From: Embleya scabrispora DSM 41855
Lineage (GTDB): Bacteria > Actinomycetota > Actinomycetes > Streptomycetales > Streptomycetaceae
DNA: 64,000 nt
NCBI RefSeq assembly: GCF_000372745.1
Contig: NZ_KB889666.1
Span: 1 to 64,000, forward strand
Direction of reading: 5' to 3'
Made by a program: the position numbers and the translations under genes. The notes beneath the pieces were generated by a model. The model was not told the DNA's origin. It did no database searches and saw only the letters and a program-made list of their open reading frames with translations. Within the stretch, counting starts at the first letter, position 1. Each line of letters starts with the position of its first letter. Shown one piece after another: positions 44,008 to 53,036 of this stretch.

Positions 44008-44285
44008 GTGGTCTCGCGACAGTCCGACGTGCTCGACGCACTCGAAGCGGCGTTCCTGGACGAGTGCCGGCGTACAACAATGCGGCTCTGGTCCGAAAAT
44101 AGAACTCTCCGTGCCTTCATGGTCCGCTACCACCTCGACGAGATCGACCGCCTGCGATCCACCGCCACCGCGTTCGACACGCGCATCGCCAACTTCGGGA
44201 CCCCGAGGTGCTGGACCGGATCGGTGCCGCACGAGGCGAGGCGTTGGAGCCGTTCGGGCATCTCTGCCGCCGTGGCCTGTCCTGA
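44008..44285 (+). pseudogene. TetR-family regulator remnant, paralogue of the gene at 48661
   Basis: The N-terminal piece RQSDVLDALEAAFLDE matches RQSDVLNALEEAFLAE of the intact TetR gene at 48661, and the C-terminal piece DPEVLDRIGAARGEALEPFG, in another frame, matches DPDVLDRVGATRADALELFG there. The terminal CRRGLS mirrors CRRGLA. The recognition helices and most of the ligand-binding domain have been replaced by about 130 bases of unrelated frame. This is a dead copy; its intact ancestor presumably stood before the SDR operon, whose operator is still present. Confidence 0.8.
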
Positions 44286-44324
44286 TCGGGCGTCGCCGAG
44301 AGCCGGCGGGGGGAGCGCATTCAC

Positions 44325-44357
44325 TTGTGCGGTACCAAAGAAGCATCTATAGTACCA
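44325..44357 (+). promoter_or_regulatory. Operator 2 overlapping promoter TTGTGC-N17-TATAGT
   Basis: The inverted repeat CGGTA-N18-TACCA (44330-44357) has half-sites CGGTACCAA and, on the other strand, TGGTACTAT. It covers the 17-bp spacer and the -10 TATAGT (44348-44353) of a good promoter whose -35 is TTGTGC (44325-44330). It would drive the SDR-to-CoA-transferase operon, starting at 44496, and leaves a leader of about 135 bases. Confidence 0.78.
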
Positions 44358-44495
44358 GAACTGTTACCAGCATCACGCGCTGGTCCGCGGTGTGCGCGGT
44401 GGAACGGCGGTGGCGCTCTTGGCGCCGCTCGGATCGCTGACGACCCCCGCAAGGATCCGCGTCGGCGTGCTGTTCATCGTCGGAAGGACCTGTCA

Positions 44496-45260
44496 ATGAC
44501 CGACACCCCATCGGTGTACGTGGTGACCGGAGGTGCCGGCGGACTCGGCGGCGCCACGGCGAAGCTCTTGGCGGAGCGCGACGTGTCCGTCGTGGTGACC
44601 GACCTGGTCGACGCCGACGAGAGCGAGCTGCGCGCGCGGCTCGGTGAGCGCGTGACGTTCGTCCGCGGCGACGTCTGCTCGGAGAGCGACCTCGGCCAGG
44701 TGCTCGACCACGCCTCCGAACGCGGCACGATCCGCGGGCTGGTCCACTGTCCGGGGAAGGGTTTCCCCCGCAGGATCGTGGACCGTGCCGGGACGCCATT
44801 CCCGCTGGACCGGTTCGAGACCGCCCTGAGGCTGAATCTGGTGGGCACCTTCAACGCCCTGCGGCTGACGGCCGCACGCATGGCCACGAACGACCCCGAC
44901 GAAGGCGAACGCGGGTCGATCGTCATGACCGCGTCGGTCGCCGCCTGGGACGGGCAAGTCGGACAGATCGCCTACGCCGCCGCGAAGTCCGGCGTCGTCG
45001 GCATGACCCTGTGCGCCGCTCGTGACCTCGCCGACCTCGGCATCCGCGTCAACACCATCGCTCCTGGCATCTTCGATACCCCGCTGCTGGCCCGGTTCTC
45101 CCAGGACATCCGCGACGGCCTCGCGGAATCGGTCACCTTCCCCAAGCGCCTCGGTGACCCGGAGGAGTACGCCTCGCTCGCCGACCAGCTACTCCATAAC
45201 CGCTACCTGAACGGCGAGGTCATCCGCCTCGACGGCGCCATCCGGATGGCGCCCCGATGA
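44496..45260 (+). CDS. Short-chain dehydrogenase, 3-hydroxyacyl-CoA dehydrogenase type II-like
   Basis: 254-residue NAD-dependent SDR resembling HSD10/17beta-HSD type 10, which oxidises 2-methyl-3-hydroxyacyl-CoA. The cofactor motif is VTGGAGGLGGATAKLLAE, with Asp in VVVTDLVDAD selecting NAD. The catalytic Ser is in VMTASVAAWDGQVGQIAYAA, where Tyr is followed by AAKSG. IRVNTIAPGIFDTPLLARF and HNRYLNGEVIRLDGAIRM are characteristic of the HSD10 group. The ATG start has GGAAGGA upstream. It is the first gene of an operon with enoyl-CoA hydratase, racemase and CoA transferase genes, and it overlaps the next gene by ATGA. Confidence 0.9.
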   Translation: MTDTPSVYVVTGGAGGLGGATAKLLAERDVSVVVTDLVDADESELRARLGERVTFVRGDVCSESDLGQVLDHASERGTIRGLVHCPGKGFPRRIVDRAGTPFPLDRFETALRLNLVGTFNALRLTAARMATNDPDEGERGSIVMTASVAAWDGQVGQIAYAAAKSGVVGMTLCAARDLADLGIRVNTIAPGIFDTPLLARFSQDIRDGLAESVTFPKRLGDPEEYASLADQLLHNRYLNGEVIRLDGAIRMAPR

Positions 45261-46030
45261 GCGCCGCCGGTGCCCCGGTCTTGTTCGAGGAGACCGACGG
45301 TGTCGCGACGATCACCCTCAACCGTCCCGCGGTGCGCAACGCCGTCGACGCCTCGATGGCGGGAGCTCTCGCCGAGATCGTCGACCACCTGGACGAGCGC
45401 AGCGACCTCCGCGCAGCCATCCTCACCGGTACCGGCGGCAGCTTCTGCTCGGGCATGGACCTGAAGGCCTTCGTCCGTGGCGAGAAGTCCTCGATCCCGG
45501 GCCGCGGGTTCGCCGGATTCACCGCCCGCCCTCCCGCCATCCCCGTGATAGCCGCCGTCGAAGGTGCCGCCGTCGCCGGCGGCTGCGAGCTCGTGCTCGC
45601 CTGCGACCTGGTTGTCGCGGCCGAGTCCGCACGCTTCGGGGTGCCGGAGGTCAAGCGCGGACTGGTCGCCGTAGGCGGCGCGCTCCTCAAGCTGCCGTCG
45701 CGGATCCCGTACCAGGTCGCAATGGAGTGGATCCTGACCGGCGACCTGGTCGGCGCTCGTCGCGCCCACGAGGTGGGGCTGGTCAACGCGGTGGCGCCGG
45801 ACGGTGAGGCACTGGCGGTCGCCCGGCGCTTGGCAGACCGCGTCGCCGCCAACGGCCCGCTGGCGCTTCGCGCCAGCAAGCAGATCGTCGCGGCGTCGTC
45901 CTCGTGGAGCCACGAAGAGGCGTACGAGCGTCAGCTCGAGATAGCGCGCCCGGTGACGGAGTCGGCGGACGCCCAGGAGGGCGCCCGTGCCTTTGCCGAG
46001 AAGCGAAGCCCCGTGTGGAGCGGTCGATGA
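45257..46030 (+). CDS. Enoyl-CoA hydratase/isomerase family protein
   Basis: 257-residue crotonase-superfamily enzyme. ATITLNRPAVRNAVDASM is the N-terminal family stretch. The oxyanion-hole backbone regions are GSFCSGMDLKAF and AAVEGAAVAGGCELVLACD. ARFGVPEVKRGLVAVGGALL covers the catalytic Glu region; one of the two usual glutamates is present (PEVKRGL). LGxxRA-type motifs are represented by GDLVGARRAHEVGLVNAV. It hydrates the double bond of an enoyl-CoA in beta-oxidation, feeding the SDR encoded just upstream. It overlaps both neighbours by ATGA. Confidence 0.9.
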   Translation: MSAAGAPVLFEETDGVATITLNRPAVRNAVDASMAGALAEIVDHLDERSDLRAAILTGTGGSFCSGMDLKAFVRGEKSSIPGRGFAGFTARPPAIPVIAAVEGAAVAGGCELVLACDLVVAAESARFGVPEVKRGLVAVGGALLKLPSRIPYQVAMEWILTGDLVGARRAHEVGLVNAVAPDGEALAVARRLADRVAANGPLALRASKQIVAASSSWSHEEAYERQLEIARPVTESADAQEGARAFAEKRSPVWSGR

Positions 46031-47190
46031 GCGCGGGGCCGCTGGACGGCGTGCGTGTCGTCGAGCTCGGCGGGATCGGACCGGCGCCGTTCGCGTGCAT
46101 GATGCTCGCCGACCTCGGCGCCGACGTCATCAGGATCGACCGGCCGGGAGCCGAGCTCCACCCGGTGATGCACCGCAATCGCCGCTCGATCGCGCTCGAT
46201 CTCAAGTCTCCGGAGGGCCGCGCGATCGCGATGCGGCTGGTCGCGGCCGGCGACGTCGCCATCGAGGGCTTTCGCCCAGGGGTGGCCGAACGCTTGGGCC
46301 TTGGGCCTGACGACGTCTCGCGCGAGGCGCCGCACGTCGTGTACGGCCGGATGACCGGTTGGGGGCAGGACGGTCCCTGGGCACAGCTTCCCGGGCACGA
46401 CATCAACTACATCGCCCTGACCGGCGCCCTCCATGCGATCGGCCCCGCCGACGGGGACCCAGTGGTGCCACTCAACCTCATTGGCGACTTCGGCGGTGGC
46501 GGCATGCTGTTGGCCTACGGCGTCCTCGCGGCCGTCGTCAGCGCTCGCACCACAGGGCGAGGGCAGGTCGTCGACGCCGCGATGATCGACGGCTCGGCGG
46601 CCCTCATGGCGATGCTCCACGGGTACCTCGCCGAGGGGCGATGGGTCGACGAGCGTGGGGTGAACCACCTCGACGGCGGCGCTCCCTACTACCGGACGTA
46701 CGCGTGCAGCGATGGTCGGCACGTGGCGGTCGGCTGCATCGAGCCGCAGTTCTACGCGAGCCTGCTCAAGGGGCTTGACCTGGGCGACGACCCGGACTTC
46801 ACGGCCCAGGACGATCGCTCGCGATGGCCGTCCATGGTGCACCGCCTGCAGGCGATCTTCGGTTCGAGGCCGCGTGACGAGTGGGCCGAAGTGTTCGCCA
46901 CGAGCTCGGCCTGCGTCACCCCGGTTCTGTCGATCGGTGAAGCGCCACTGCACCCGCACCACGTCGAACGGCAGACCTATACCTTGCTCGGCGACGGTCA
47001 CATGGCGCGACCCGTGCCTCGCTTCGCGGGAACACCTGCCGCCGAGCCGCGCCCGGCACCCGTCGTCGGTAGCGACGGCTTTGCGCTGCTGGGGGAACTC
47101 GGCCTCGAGGCAGCCGAGGTCCGGAGTCATCTTGAGGCGGGGGTGGTCGTGCTGCCGCCGAGCGCCACCGACGAGGGGGGACCGAGGTGA
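46027..47190 (+). CDS. Alpha-methylacyl-CoA racemase-like class III CoA-transferase family protein
   Basis: 387-residue CaiB/BaiF-family protein. It has the racemase signature LPGHDINYIALTGALHAIG and PLNLIGDFGGGGMLLAYGVL (catalytic His and Asp of AMACR/MCR), with no transferase-type catalytic Asp at the position used by formyl-CoA transferase. MMLADLGADVIRIDRPGAEL and HRNRRSIALDLKSPEGRAI are the CoA-binding family motifs. It should interconvert 2R and 2S 2-methylacyl-CoAs before dehydrogenation, implying a branched substrate. It overlaps the hydratase and CoA-transferase genes by four bases. Confidence 0.88.
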   Translation: MSAGPLDGVRVVELGGIGPAPFACMMLADLGADVIRIDRPGAELHPVMHRNRRSIALDLKSPEGRAIAMRLVAAGDVAIEGFRPGVAERLGLGPDDVSREAPHVVYGRMTGWGQDGPWAQLPGHDINYIALTGALHAIGPADGDPVVPLNLIGDFGGGGMLLAYGVLAAVVSARTTGRGQVVDAAMIDGSAALMAMLHGYLAEGRWVDERGVNHLDGGAPYYRTYACSDGRHVAVGCIEPQFYASLLKGLDLGDDPDFTAQDDRSRWPSMVHRLQAIFGSRPRDEWAEVFATSSACVTPVLSIGEAPLHPHHVERQTYTLLGDGHMARPVPRFAGTPAAEPRPAPVVGSDGFALLGELGLEAAEVRSHLEAGVVVLPPSATDEGGPR

Positions 47191-47900
47191 CGACGGCGCG
47201 CGAGCTCGTGGCTCGTTACGTGTTCGACGGCATGACGATCGCCGTCGGGGGTTTCGGCCTCTGTGGCAACCCGTTCGACCTGATCGAGGCGGTCCGTGAC
47301 TCGGGCGTGACCGACCTGACGATCGTCTCCAACAACATGGGTACCGACGGCAAGGGTCTCGGCGTGCTCCTGGAGGGTCGGCAGGTCCGCAAGGTCGTGG
47401 CGTCCTACGTCGGTGAGAACCGCCGGTTCGCCCAGCAGTACCTCGACGGGCAGCTTGAGATCGAGTTCACCCCGCAGGGCACCCTGGCCGAACGGCTCCG
47501 CGCGGGCGGGGCGGGGATTCCCGCCTTCTACACCCCGACCGGAGCCCACACGATCGTCGCCGAGGGCAAGCCGACCACGCAGATGGGCGGCCGTACCGTG
47601 ATCCTGGAGCACGCGATCGTCGCGGACCTCGCACTCGTGCGCGCCCACCACGCGGACGCGGCGGGCAACTTGACGTATCGAATGACAGCGCGGAACTTCA
47701 ATCCCGTCGTCGCCACTGCGGGGCGGGTCACGCTCGCGGAGGTCGACCGGGTGGTGGAGGAGTACCTCGACCCCGACCTCGTGCAGACGCCGGGAATCTA
47801 CGTCGACGAGGTGGTCGTCGCGTCGGCGCGAGCGCCGGAGATCGAGCAACGGACGACGCGGCCGCGGCAGTCCGAAGGAGGCGCCCATGTGGAGGCGTGA
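47187..47900 (+). CDS. CoA transferase family I, subunit A
   Basis: 237-residue alpha subunit of a two-subunit acid CoA transferase (SCOT/3-oxoadipate CoA-transferase type). [20 protein letters not shown] with the GGFGxxGxP motif, [39 protein letters not shown] and [11 protein letters not shown] are typical. It moves CoA from succinyl- or acetyl-CoA to a free acid. The GTG start overlaps the previous stop as GTGA. The B subunit starts 14 bases before this gene ends. Confidence 0.93.
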   Translation: MTTARELVARYVFDGMTIAVGGFGLCGNPFDLIEAVRDSGVTDLTIVSNNMGTDGKGLGVLLEGRQVRKVVASYVGENRRFAQQYLDGQLEIEFTPQGTLAERLRAGGAGIPAFYTPTGAHTIVAEGKPTTQMGGRTVILEHAIVADLALVRAHHADAAGNLTYRMTARNFNPVVATAGRVTLAEVDRVVEEYLDPDLVQTPGIYVDEVVVASARAPEIEQRTTRPRQSEGGAHVEA

Positions 47901-48543
47901 GCAGATGGCCGCCGTCGCGGCGCGCGAGCTGGTCGACGGCGCGTATGTCAATCTCGGGATCGGCATTCCGACGTTGGTCGCGAATCACGTGCCGGCGGCC
48001 ATCCGGGTGACCCTGCAAAGCGAGAACGGCATGCTGGGCATGGGGGAGTTCCCGCTCGAGGGCAACGAGGACGCCGACCTCATCAACGCTGGTAAGCAGA
48101 CGGTCACGATCGAGCCGGGTGGCAGCTTCTTCGGGTCCGACCAGTCCTTCGCGATGATTCGCGGCGGCCACATCGACCTGGCGATCCTCGGGGCCATGCA
48201 GGTGTCGGGGTCGGGCGACCTCGCCAACTGGACGATCCCCGGTGTGCTCGTCAAGGGCATGGGCGGCGCGATGGACCTCGTGGCGGGGGCCCGGCGGGTC
48301 GTCGTCCTGACCGACCACACGACGAAGGACGGCCGGCCCAAGATCGTCGAGACCTGCGACCTGCCCCTGACCGGCCGCGGTGTCGTGGACCGGGTCGTCA
48401 CCGACCTGGCCATCTTCGACGTGACGCAGGCAGGTCTGGCGCTGGTCGAGCTCGCCCCCGAGGTGACGCTGGAGGAGGTCCGCGACCGCACGGGCTGCCG
48501 GTTCGACGATCTCCGGGAGGGTACGGCGCACGGCATCGACTGA
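47887..48543 (+). CDS. CoA transferase family I, subunit B
   Basis: 218-residue beta subunit, with the catalytic glutamate in [16 protein letters not shown] and the family motifs [35 protein letters not shown] and [19 protein letters not shown]. The ATG has AAGGAGG upstream inside the A-subunit gene, so the two are made in step. It is the last gene of the operon; the TetR gene with its own operator follows after about 115 bp. Confidence 0.93.
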   Translation: MWRREQMAAVAARELVDGAYVNLGIGIPTLVANHVPAAIRVTLQSENGMLGMGEFPLEGNEDADLINAGKQTVTIEPGGSFFGSDQSFAMIRGGHIDLAILGAMQVSGSGDLANWTIPGVLVKGMGGAMDLVAGARRVVVLTDHTTKDGRPKIVETCDLPLTGRGVVDRVVTDLAIFDVTQAGLALVELAPEVTLEEVRDRTGCRFDDLREGTAHGID

Positions 48544-48581
48544 CGGTGCAGCCGCCCGACCACGACTCCAGGCCCAGGAAG

Positions 48582-48609
48582 CGGTATCGTTCGCGACCTC
48601 GGAGTACCG
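48582..48609. promoter_or_regulatory. Operator 3: CGGTA-N18-TACCG upstream of tetR
   Basis: 28-bp inverted repeat with half-sites CGGTATCGT and, on the other strand, CGGTACTCC, 51 bases before the TetR start codon. Spacing matches the other three sites exactly. The -10 region here is poor, consistent with weak autoregulated expression. Its position suggests that the regulator represses itself. Confidence 0.72.
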
Positions 48610-48660
48610 TGAATCGGGCCGGCCCAGTCCCGGTGACGACGCAGTGAAGTGAGGTGGACC

Positions 48661-49239
48661 ATGCCGGACGTCAGGTCGAACGCCCTTTCCGGGCGGCAGT
48701 CCGACGTACTCAACGCCCTTGAGGAGGCCTTCCTCGCCGAGGGCTTCCGCCATCTCACGATTGGTGACATGGCCGCCCTCGCTCGCACCTCCCGTCGCAC
48801 GATCTATCACCTGGGGCAGACCAAGGACGAGGTCGTGGTCGGCGTCGTCGACCGCTACTTCAACTCGATGGGCAAGGAGGCACTGCGCCGCGCCCACGAC
48901 ACAGCGAATGTGCACGACCAGATCGAGGCCTATCTGTCAGCCTCCGTTGAGCGCAATCGTCGAGCCAGCCGTCAGTTCGTGCACGACGTCGAGAACTATC
49001 TGCCTACGAGCCACGTCTACGACCGCCATCAGGAGATCGCGATTCGGGAGCTGGAGACGATCGTGCGAAAGGCGATGGAGCGGGGAGAGGTTACCGGTGG
49101 GTCGCCGGCCTTGTGGGCCGAGATGCTCGGCGCAGTGATCCGTCACCTGCGGGACCCCGATGTGCTCGATCGAGTGGGCGCCACCCGCGCCGACGCACTT
49201 GAGTTGTTCGGGCGGTTCTGCCGCCGCGGCCTGGCTTGA
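48661..49239 (+). CDS. TetR-family transcriptional regulator of the island
   Basis: 192-residue regulator. The N-terminal helix-turn-helix covers about residues 10-55: SGRQSDVLNALEEAF, then LTIGDMAALARTSRRTIYHL and a C-terminal helix GQTKDEVVVGVVDRYFNSMG. The remainder is all-helical ligand-binding domain with an Asp/Glu/Arg-rich character. The ATG has GAGGTGG close upstream. The inverted repeats at 40456, 44330, 48582 and 50140 are its probable binding sites, and a pathway CoA ester or the imported substrate its probable inducer; both are inference. A truncated paralogue is at 44008. An IS1182-like remnant begins three bases after its stop. Confidence 0.88.
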   Translation: MPDVRSNALSGRQSDVLNALEEAFLAEGFRHLTIGDMAALARTSRRTIYHLGQTKDEVVVGVVDRYFNSMGKEALRRAHDTANVHDQIEAYLSASVERNRRASRQFVHDVENYLPTSHVYDRHQEIAIRELETIVRKAMERGEVTGGSPALWAEMLGAVIRHLRDPDVLDRVGATRADALELFGRFCRRGLA

Positions 49240-49242
49240 GCC

Positions 49243-49970
49243 TGACTCTGCCGGGGATCTTGGATGGCCGGACTCAACTACCGAGGGTGCGCCAGGACTT
49301 CGGCCTGGGAATCGCGTTCTCATCCAGGAAGGTCTGGAAGGCAGTCGGCGGCCTCGGTTCTCGCGGGGGGAAGCCCACCTTCCGGGCGCTCTCGCGGGAG
49401 CTGGTGCACCGAGGGCGGTCCGGACACGGCCGGCACTGGCTCGTGGTGAACCGCGCCACGATCAAGGGGTTGCCCGGCAGTGGACCGCTGACGGTGATCC
49501 GGTGTTCGCGGGCGGCGCGTTCCGGATGGACCAGTGAGGTGTAGCCGCCGTCGACCGGGTGCTCGTCGGGCAGCAGCCCGCGACGCGCCAGGCGGGTGTC
49601 GGGGCGTGTGAAGTCGATGCGGCATCGGACCGCTTCCGCTGCCTGACGGTCCGACAGACCGAGCAGGAACTGCGGTACACACACCGGCCAATTGGGCGGG
49701 CGAGACGCCGGGGCGTCCGTCGCGCGGGTACCGGCCCGCGAAGTCCTCGTCGCATCCCAGTCCGTCCAGCCGGTCTCTCACCCACATCGCCGTCGTACCG
49801 CTCGGATTGCTCGCGCGCGATCTGCGCGGTCAGAGACGGGACTTGCTCACCGGATCGGGGACGGAGCGACGACGGGCACCTCGCAGCCGCATCGGTCTTT
49901 GAAACAGTCCCGAGCATGCCTGCTGATCATGGTGGTGCACCGGGAAACTCCAAGATCCCCGGCAGAGTCA
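49243..49970. mobile_element. IS1182-family element remnant with terminal inverted repeats
   Basis: Bounded by perfect 22-bp inverted repeats at 49243-49264 and 49949-49970 (starting TGACTCTGCCGG). Immediately outside both ends is AGCC (49239-49242 and 49971-49974), a possible 4-bp target duplication. At 728 bp it is far shorter than a complete IS1182 element (about 1.6-2 kb) because the transposase gene inside has lost its middle. It inserted between the TetR gene and the ABC-transporter operon. Confidence 0.8.
49320..49835 (-). pseudogene. IS1182-type transposase, internally deleted and frameshifted
   Basis: N-terminal pieces [34 protein letters not shown] and, in another frame, [20 protein letters not shown] match the start of IS1182 transposases. 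The frame then jumps to [19 protein letters not shown] and [18 protein letters not shown] from the C-terminal half. The catalytic centre is lost. It lies inside the inverted repeats 49243/49970. Confidence 0.8.
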
Positions 49971-50134
49971 AGCCGAGACGCGATCGTGTGGCCGCTCGAT
50001 AGGCGGCAGCGGCACGCCGGACTGAACGGCATGGGACCGCATTCGATGTAGCCGCCCTGCCGCCGTGGTCCGGCCCTGTGACGCTTCTGCTGCCGTCCTC
50101 GGAGGACCGCCGAGGGCGAGGTTCGATGACGGCC

Positions 50135-50167
50135 TTGACCGGTACCAGAGGTGCGCTTACGATACCG
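50135..50167 (+). promoter_or_regulatory. Operator 4 overlapping promoter TTGACC-N17-TACGAT
   Basis: The inverted repeat CGGTA-N18-TACCG (50140-50167; half-sites CGGTACCAG and CGGTATCGT) covers the spacer and -10 of a near-consensus promoter, -35 TTGACC at 50135-50140 and -10 TACGAT at 50158-50163. It is 160 bases upstream of the ABC-transporter gene and would control the whole importer-to-hydratase operon. Confidence 0.78.
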
Positions 50168-50330
50168 ATGGCAGTACCAAATGTGGGCTGGGTCACTCGA
50201 TCGATCGTGATCGTCAGCGCAGTTCCGCGGCCTGCGAGTGGCTCCCCCGAGCGACTCGTGTGGTCATCCAACTGCCGCAGGACGGGGCGGACCTGGTCCG
50301 CGCCGACGTGAAACCGAGGGAGGAGAAGGT

Positions 50331-51494
50331 ATGACGAGAACTCGCATCGCGGCGGTGTGCGGGGCGCTGCTGGCGCTCACGCTGTCGGCGTGCGGCAGCT
50401 CGTCGTCGGACGGTCCCACCGGGTCGACCAGCGACGTCATCATCAAGCAGGCGAAGGCCTCGACGGAGCACGCCCTCGCCGGCACCGATCGTGCCCTGCC
50501 GACCCACGGTCCCAAGGCGCAGGCCGGCAAGACCGTGTGGGCGCTCGCCTGCAGCACCCAGGCGGCCGGCTGCGTCGTGCCGGCCCAGGGATTCGTCGAC
50601 GCCTCGAAGGCGCTCGGGTGGGAGGTCAAGCTGGTCGACGGCAAGGTCGACCCGGCGGTCTACAACTCCCAACTGCGGGCCGCTGCGGCTGCGCACGTCG
50701 ATGCCGTCGCCTTGTTCGGCGTCGATTGCTCCGTGGTCAAGGCCTCGATTGAGGTGGTGCACGCAGCCGGCGTCAAGGTCTACGGCGGCAACGCGCTCGA
50801 CTGCGACGACAAGTTCAGCCACGGTGGCAAGCCCCTGTTCGACGAGTACCTACGGTTCAACCAGGACCTGATCTCGTACGAGGACTACATGAGCACCTTC
50901 GTCGGCCCCACGATCGCCGACTGGGTCATCGCCAAGACCGACGGCACGGCGGACGTCGTCCTGATGCGCCAGGACGACAACGCCACCCTCCGGATGGTCG
51001 GAGACGCCCAGGCCGGCCGCCTCGCCGAGTGCGGCGGATGCGTGGTCCATCAGGTGACGTTTACTTCTGTTGACCTGTTCGGCGGGAAGCTGCAGGGCAA
51101 GGCCGCCGCCGCGCTCCAGCAGTTCCCGAACGCGGACGTCGTCATGGTTCCGGCCGACTCGGCGATCACCCTCGGAGTGGGGGCGGCTGTCGACCAAGCG
51201 CGCCAGGGCGGGCGTAAGGACCTGCTGCTCGCGGGCAACGAGGGTGTTGCCTCGTCGATCACCCTGATTCGCAACGGGACGCAGTCCTACGCGGTCGGCC
51301 GGCCGCTCACCTGGACCGGCTGGGCTGCGGCGGACGGCCTGAACCGGCTCTTCGCCGGCGAAAAGCCGGTCGATTCGGGCATGGGCATCGGCAGCATGGA
51401 CGCCAAGCACCTCCCCGGCGGCAACGTGTACGACGGCAACCCGGCATCGTCGGGCTACCAGGAGAACTACAAGAAGATCTGGGGAGTGGGCTGA
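50331..51494 (+). CDS. ABC transporter substrate-binding lipoprotein (sugar-type)
   Basis: 387-residue lipoprotein with signal peptide MTRTRIAAVCGALLALTLSA, then Cys of the lipobox, attached outside the membrane. The binding fold is of the periplasmic binding protein type 4 used for sugars and related ligands: KTVWALACSTQAAGCVVPAQ, VDGKVDPAVYNSQLRAAAAA, PNADVVMVPADSAITLGVGA and LLLAGNEGV. The ligand cannot be read; the genes around it suggest the catabolic substrate rather than a sugar. The ATG has GGAGGAGAAGG directly upstream. It is the first gene of the operon under operator 4, one base before the ATPase gene. Confidence 0.9.
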   Translation: MTRTRIAAVCGALLALTLSACGSSSSDGPTGSTSDVIIKQAKASTEHALAGTDRALPTHGPKAQAGKTVWALACSTQAAGCVVPAQGFVDASKALGWEVKLVDGKVDPAVYNSQLRAAAAAHVDAVALFGVDCSVVKASIEVVHAAGVKVYGGNALDCDDKFSHGGKPLFDEYLRFNQDLISYEDYMSTFVGPTIADWVIAKTDGTADVVLMRQDDNATLRMVGDAQAGRLAECGGCVVHQVTFTSVDLFGGKLQGKAAAALQQFPNADVVMVPADSAITLGVGAAVDQARQGGRKDLLLAGNEGVASSITLIRNGTQSYAVGRPLTWTGWAAADGLNRLFAGEKPVDSGMGIGSMDAKHLPGGNVYDGNPASSGYQENYKKIWGVG

Positions 51495-53036
51495 GTGGTC
51501 GACGCCACCTCCGGGAGACGGGCGAGCGCTTTGGCGCTCGCCCGCCTCTCCAAGACCTTCCCCGGCACGCGAGCCCTCGCGGACGTGAGCCTCTCGGTCG
51601 CGCCCGGCCACTTCCACGCACTCGTAGGCGGCAACGGCTCAGGGAAGTCCACGCTCATCAAGATCCTCGCCGGCGTCTACAGCGCCGACCGGGGTGGGTC
51701 GCTCCACCTGGGTGACGAGAGCTTCGACGTCGAGCAGTTGACGCCGCGCTGGTCCCGGGAGGCAGGCATCAGGTTCGTCCACCAGGACCTCGGCCTGTTC
51801 CCGGAGCTGACCGTGACAGAGAACGTCCTCGCAGGCAGTCCTTTCCCGCGACGGCGCGGCGGCATCGACTGGTCCGAGGCACGCCGATCGGTCCAGCGAC
51901 TGCTGGACGCGCTCGAGATCCCTGTCCACGCGCGGTCCCTCGTGCGTGACCTGCGACCTGCCGACCAGACGCTCATCGCGGTGGCGCGCTGCCTGCGCGA
52001 CCGCGACTCCTGCGGCGTCGGTTTGCTCGTCCTGGACGAGCCGACGACGCGCCTGCCCGCCGACGAGGTGGACGGCCTGCTTCAGCGGCTGAGTGCCTAC
52101 AGCAGTCGGGGCCAGAGCATCCTCTACGTCACGCACCGGCTCGACGAGGTTCTCAGCTACGCCGACACCGTGACGGTGCTGCGCGACGGCCGCCACGTCG
52201 ACACCCGCCCCGCGGCCCAGCACGATCGCGAGAGTCTGGTGGCGCACATAGCAGGACACGCGCCCGCTAAGCGACAGCGCCGGCCGCGGACCTCCTTCGG
52301 ACCAGCCGTGCTCTCGGTCGAAGGCCTGCGGGGTGGCCCCCTGGAGAACGTCACCTTCGATATCCGCGCCGGGGAGGTCGTGGCCCTGGCCGGGTTGGTC
52401 GGCAGCGGCCGGACCAGCGTGATGCAAAACGTCATGGGAGCGGTCAAGCCGCGGGGAGGCTCGGTCTCAGTGAGCGGCCGACGGCTCCGGTCCGGGCACG
52501 TCGCCGAGGCGATCTCGCGTGGCCTCGCGATCGTCCCCGAGGAGCGGGCGCGCGACGGTGCGTTCCTGTCCCTGTCGGTGACCGAGAACCTCTCGGCGTC
52601 GACGATCGGTCGGTACCGGCGCGGCGGCTGGTTGCGACGCACCGACGAGCGCAGGGATGCCGAGCGCGACATCGACACTTACGGCATCAAGGGAACGGCG
52701 GACGCACCGATCGCTCGGTTGTCGGGCGGGAACCAGCAGAAGGCCGTGATGGCGCGGGCGATGAGGTCCGCCCCGGTCGTCCTCCTCCTGGACGAGCCGA
52801 CGCAGGGGGTCGACGTCGGTGCACGGGCCGACATCCACGCCCGGATCGACGCAGCCGTCGCCGGCGGTGCGGGAGTGCTCCTTGCGACGTCCGACCTCGA
52901 TGAGTTGCTCCATCTCGCCGACCGGGTGCTCGTGCTTGCCGACGGCCGCATCACAAGCGAGGCCTCGGGTCCGGATATCACCCGCACATGGATCTTCGAC
53001 AACGTCTACCAGCACGAGAAGGAGGCATCGACATGA
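51495..53036 (+). CDS. Sugar-type ABC transporter ATP-binding protein, two ATPase domains
   Basis: 513-residue RbsA/XylG-type ATPase. The first domain has Walker A VGGNGSGKSTLIKILAG, Q-loop HQDLGLFPELTVTENVL, a poor signature (RDLRPADQTL) and Walker B VGLLVLDEPTTRLP. The second has the degenerate Walker A GLVGSGRTSVMQ usual in this group, the signature LSGGNQQKAVMARAM and Walker B VVLLLDEPTQGVDVGARAD. It energises uptake together with the neighbouring binding protein and permease. The GTG start immediately follows the binding-protein stop; its end overlaps the permease start. Confidence 0.93.
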   Translation: MVDATSGRRASALALARLSKTFPGTRALADVSLSVAPGHFHALVGGNGSGKSTLIKILAGVYSADRGGSLHLGDESFDVEQLTPRWSREAGIRFVHQDLGLFPELTVTENVLAGSPFPRRRGGIDWSEARRSVQRLLDALEIPVHARSLVRDLRPADQTLIAVARCLRDRDSCGVGLLVLDEPTTRLPADEVDGLLQRLSAYSSRGQSILYVTHRLDEVLSYADTVTVLRDGRHVDTRPAAQHDRESLVAHIAGHAPAKRQRRPRTSFGPAVLSVEGLRGGPLENVTFDIRAGEVVALAGLVGSGRTSVMQNVMGAVKPRGGSVSVSGRRLRSGHVAEAISRGLAIVPEERARDGAFLSLSVTENLSASTIGRYRRGGWLRRTDERRDAERDIDTYGIKGTADAPIARLSGGNQQKAVMARAMRSAPVVLLLDEPTQGVDVGARADIHARIDAAVAGGAGVLLATSDLDELLHLADRVLVLADGRITSEASGPDITRTWIFDNVYQHEKEAST

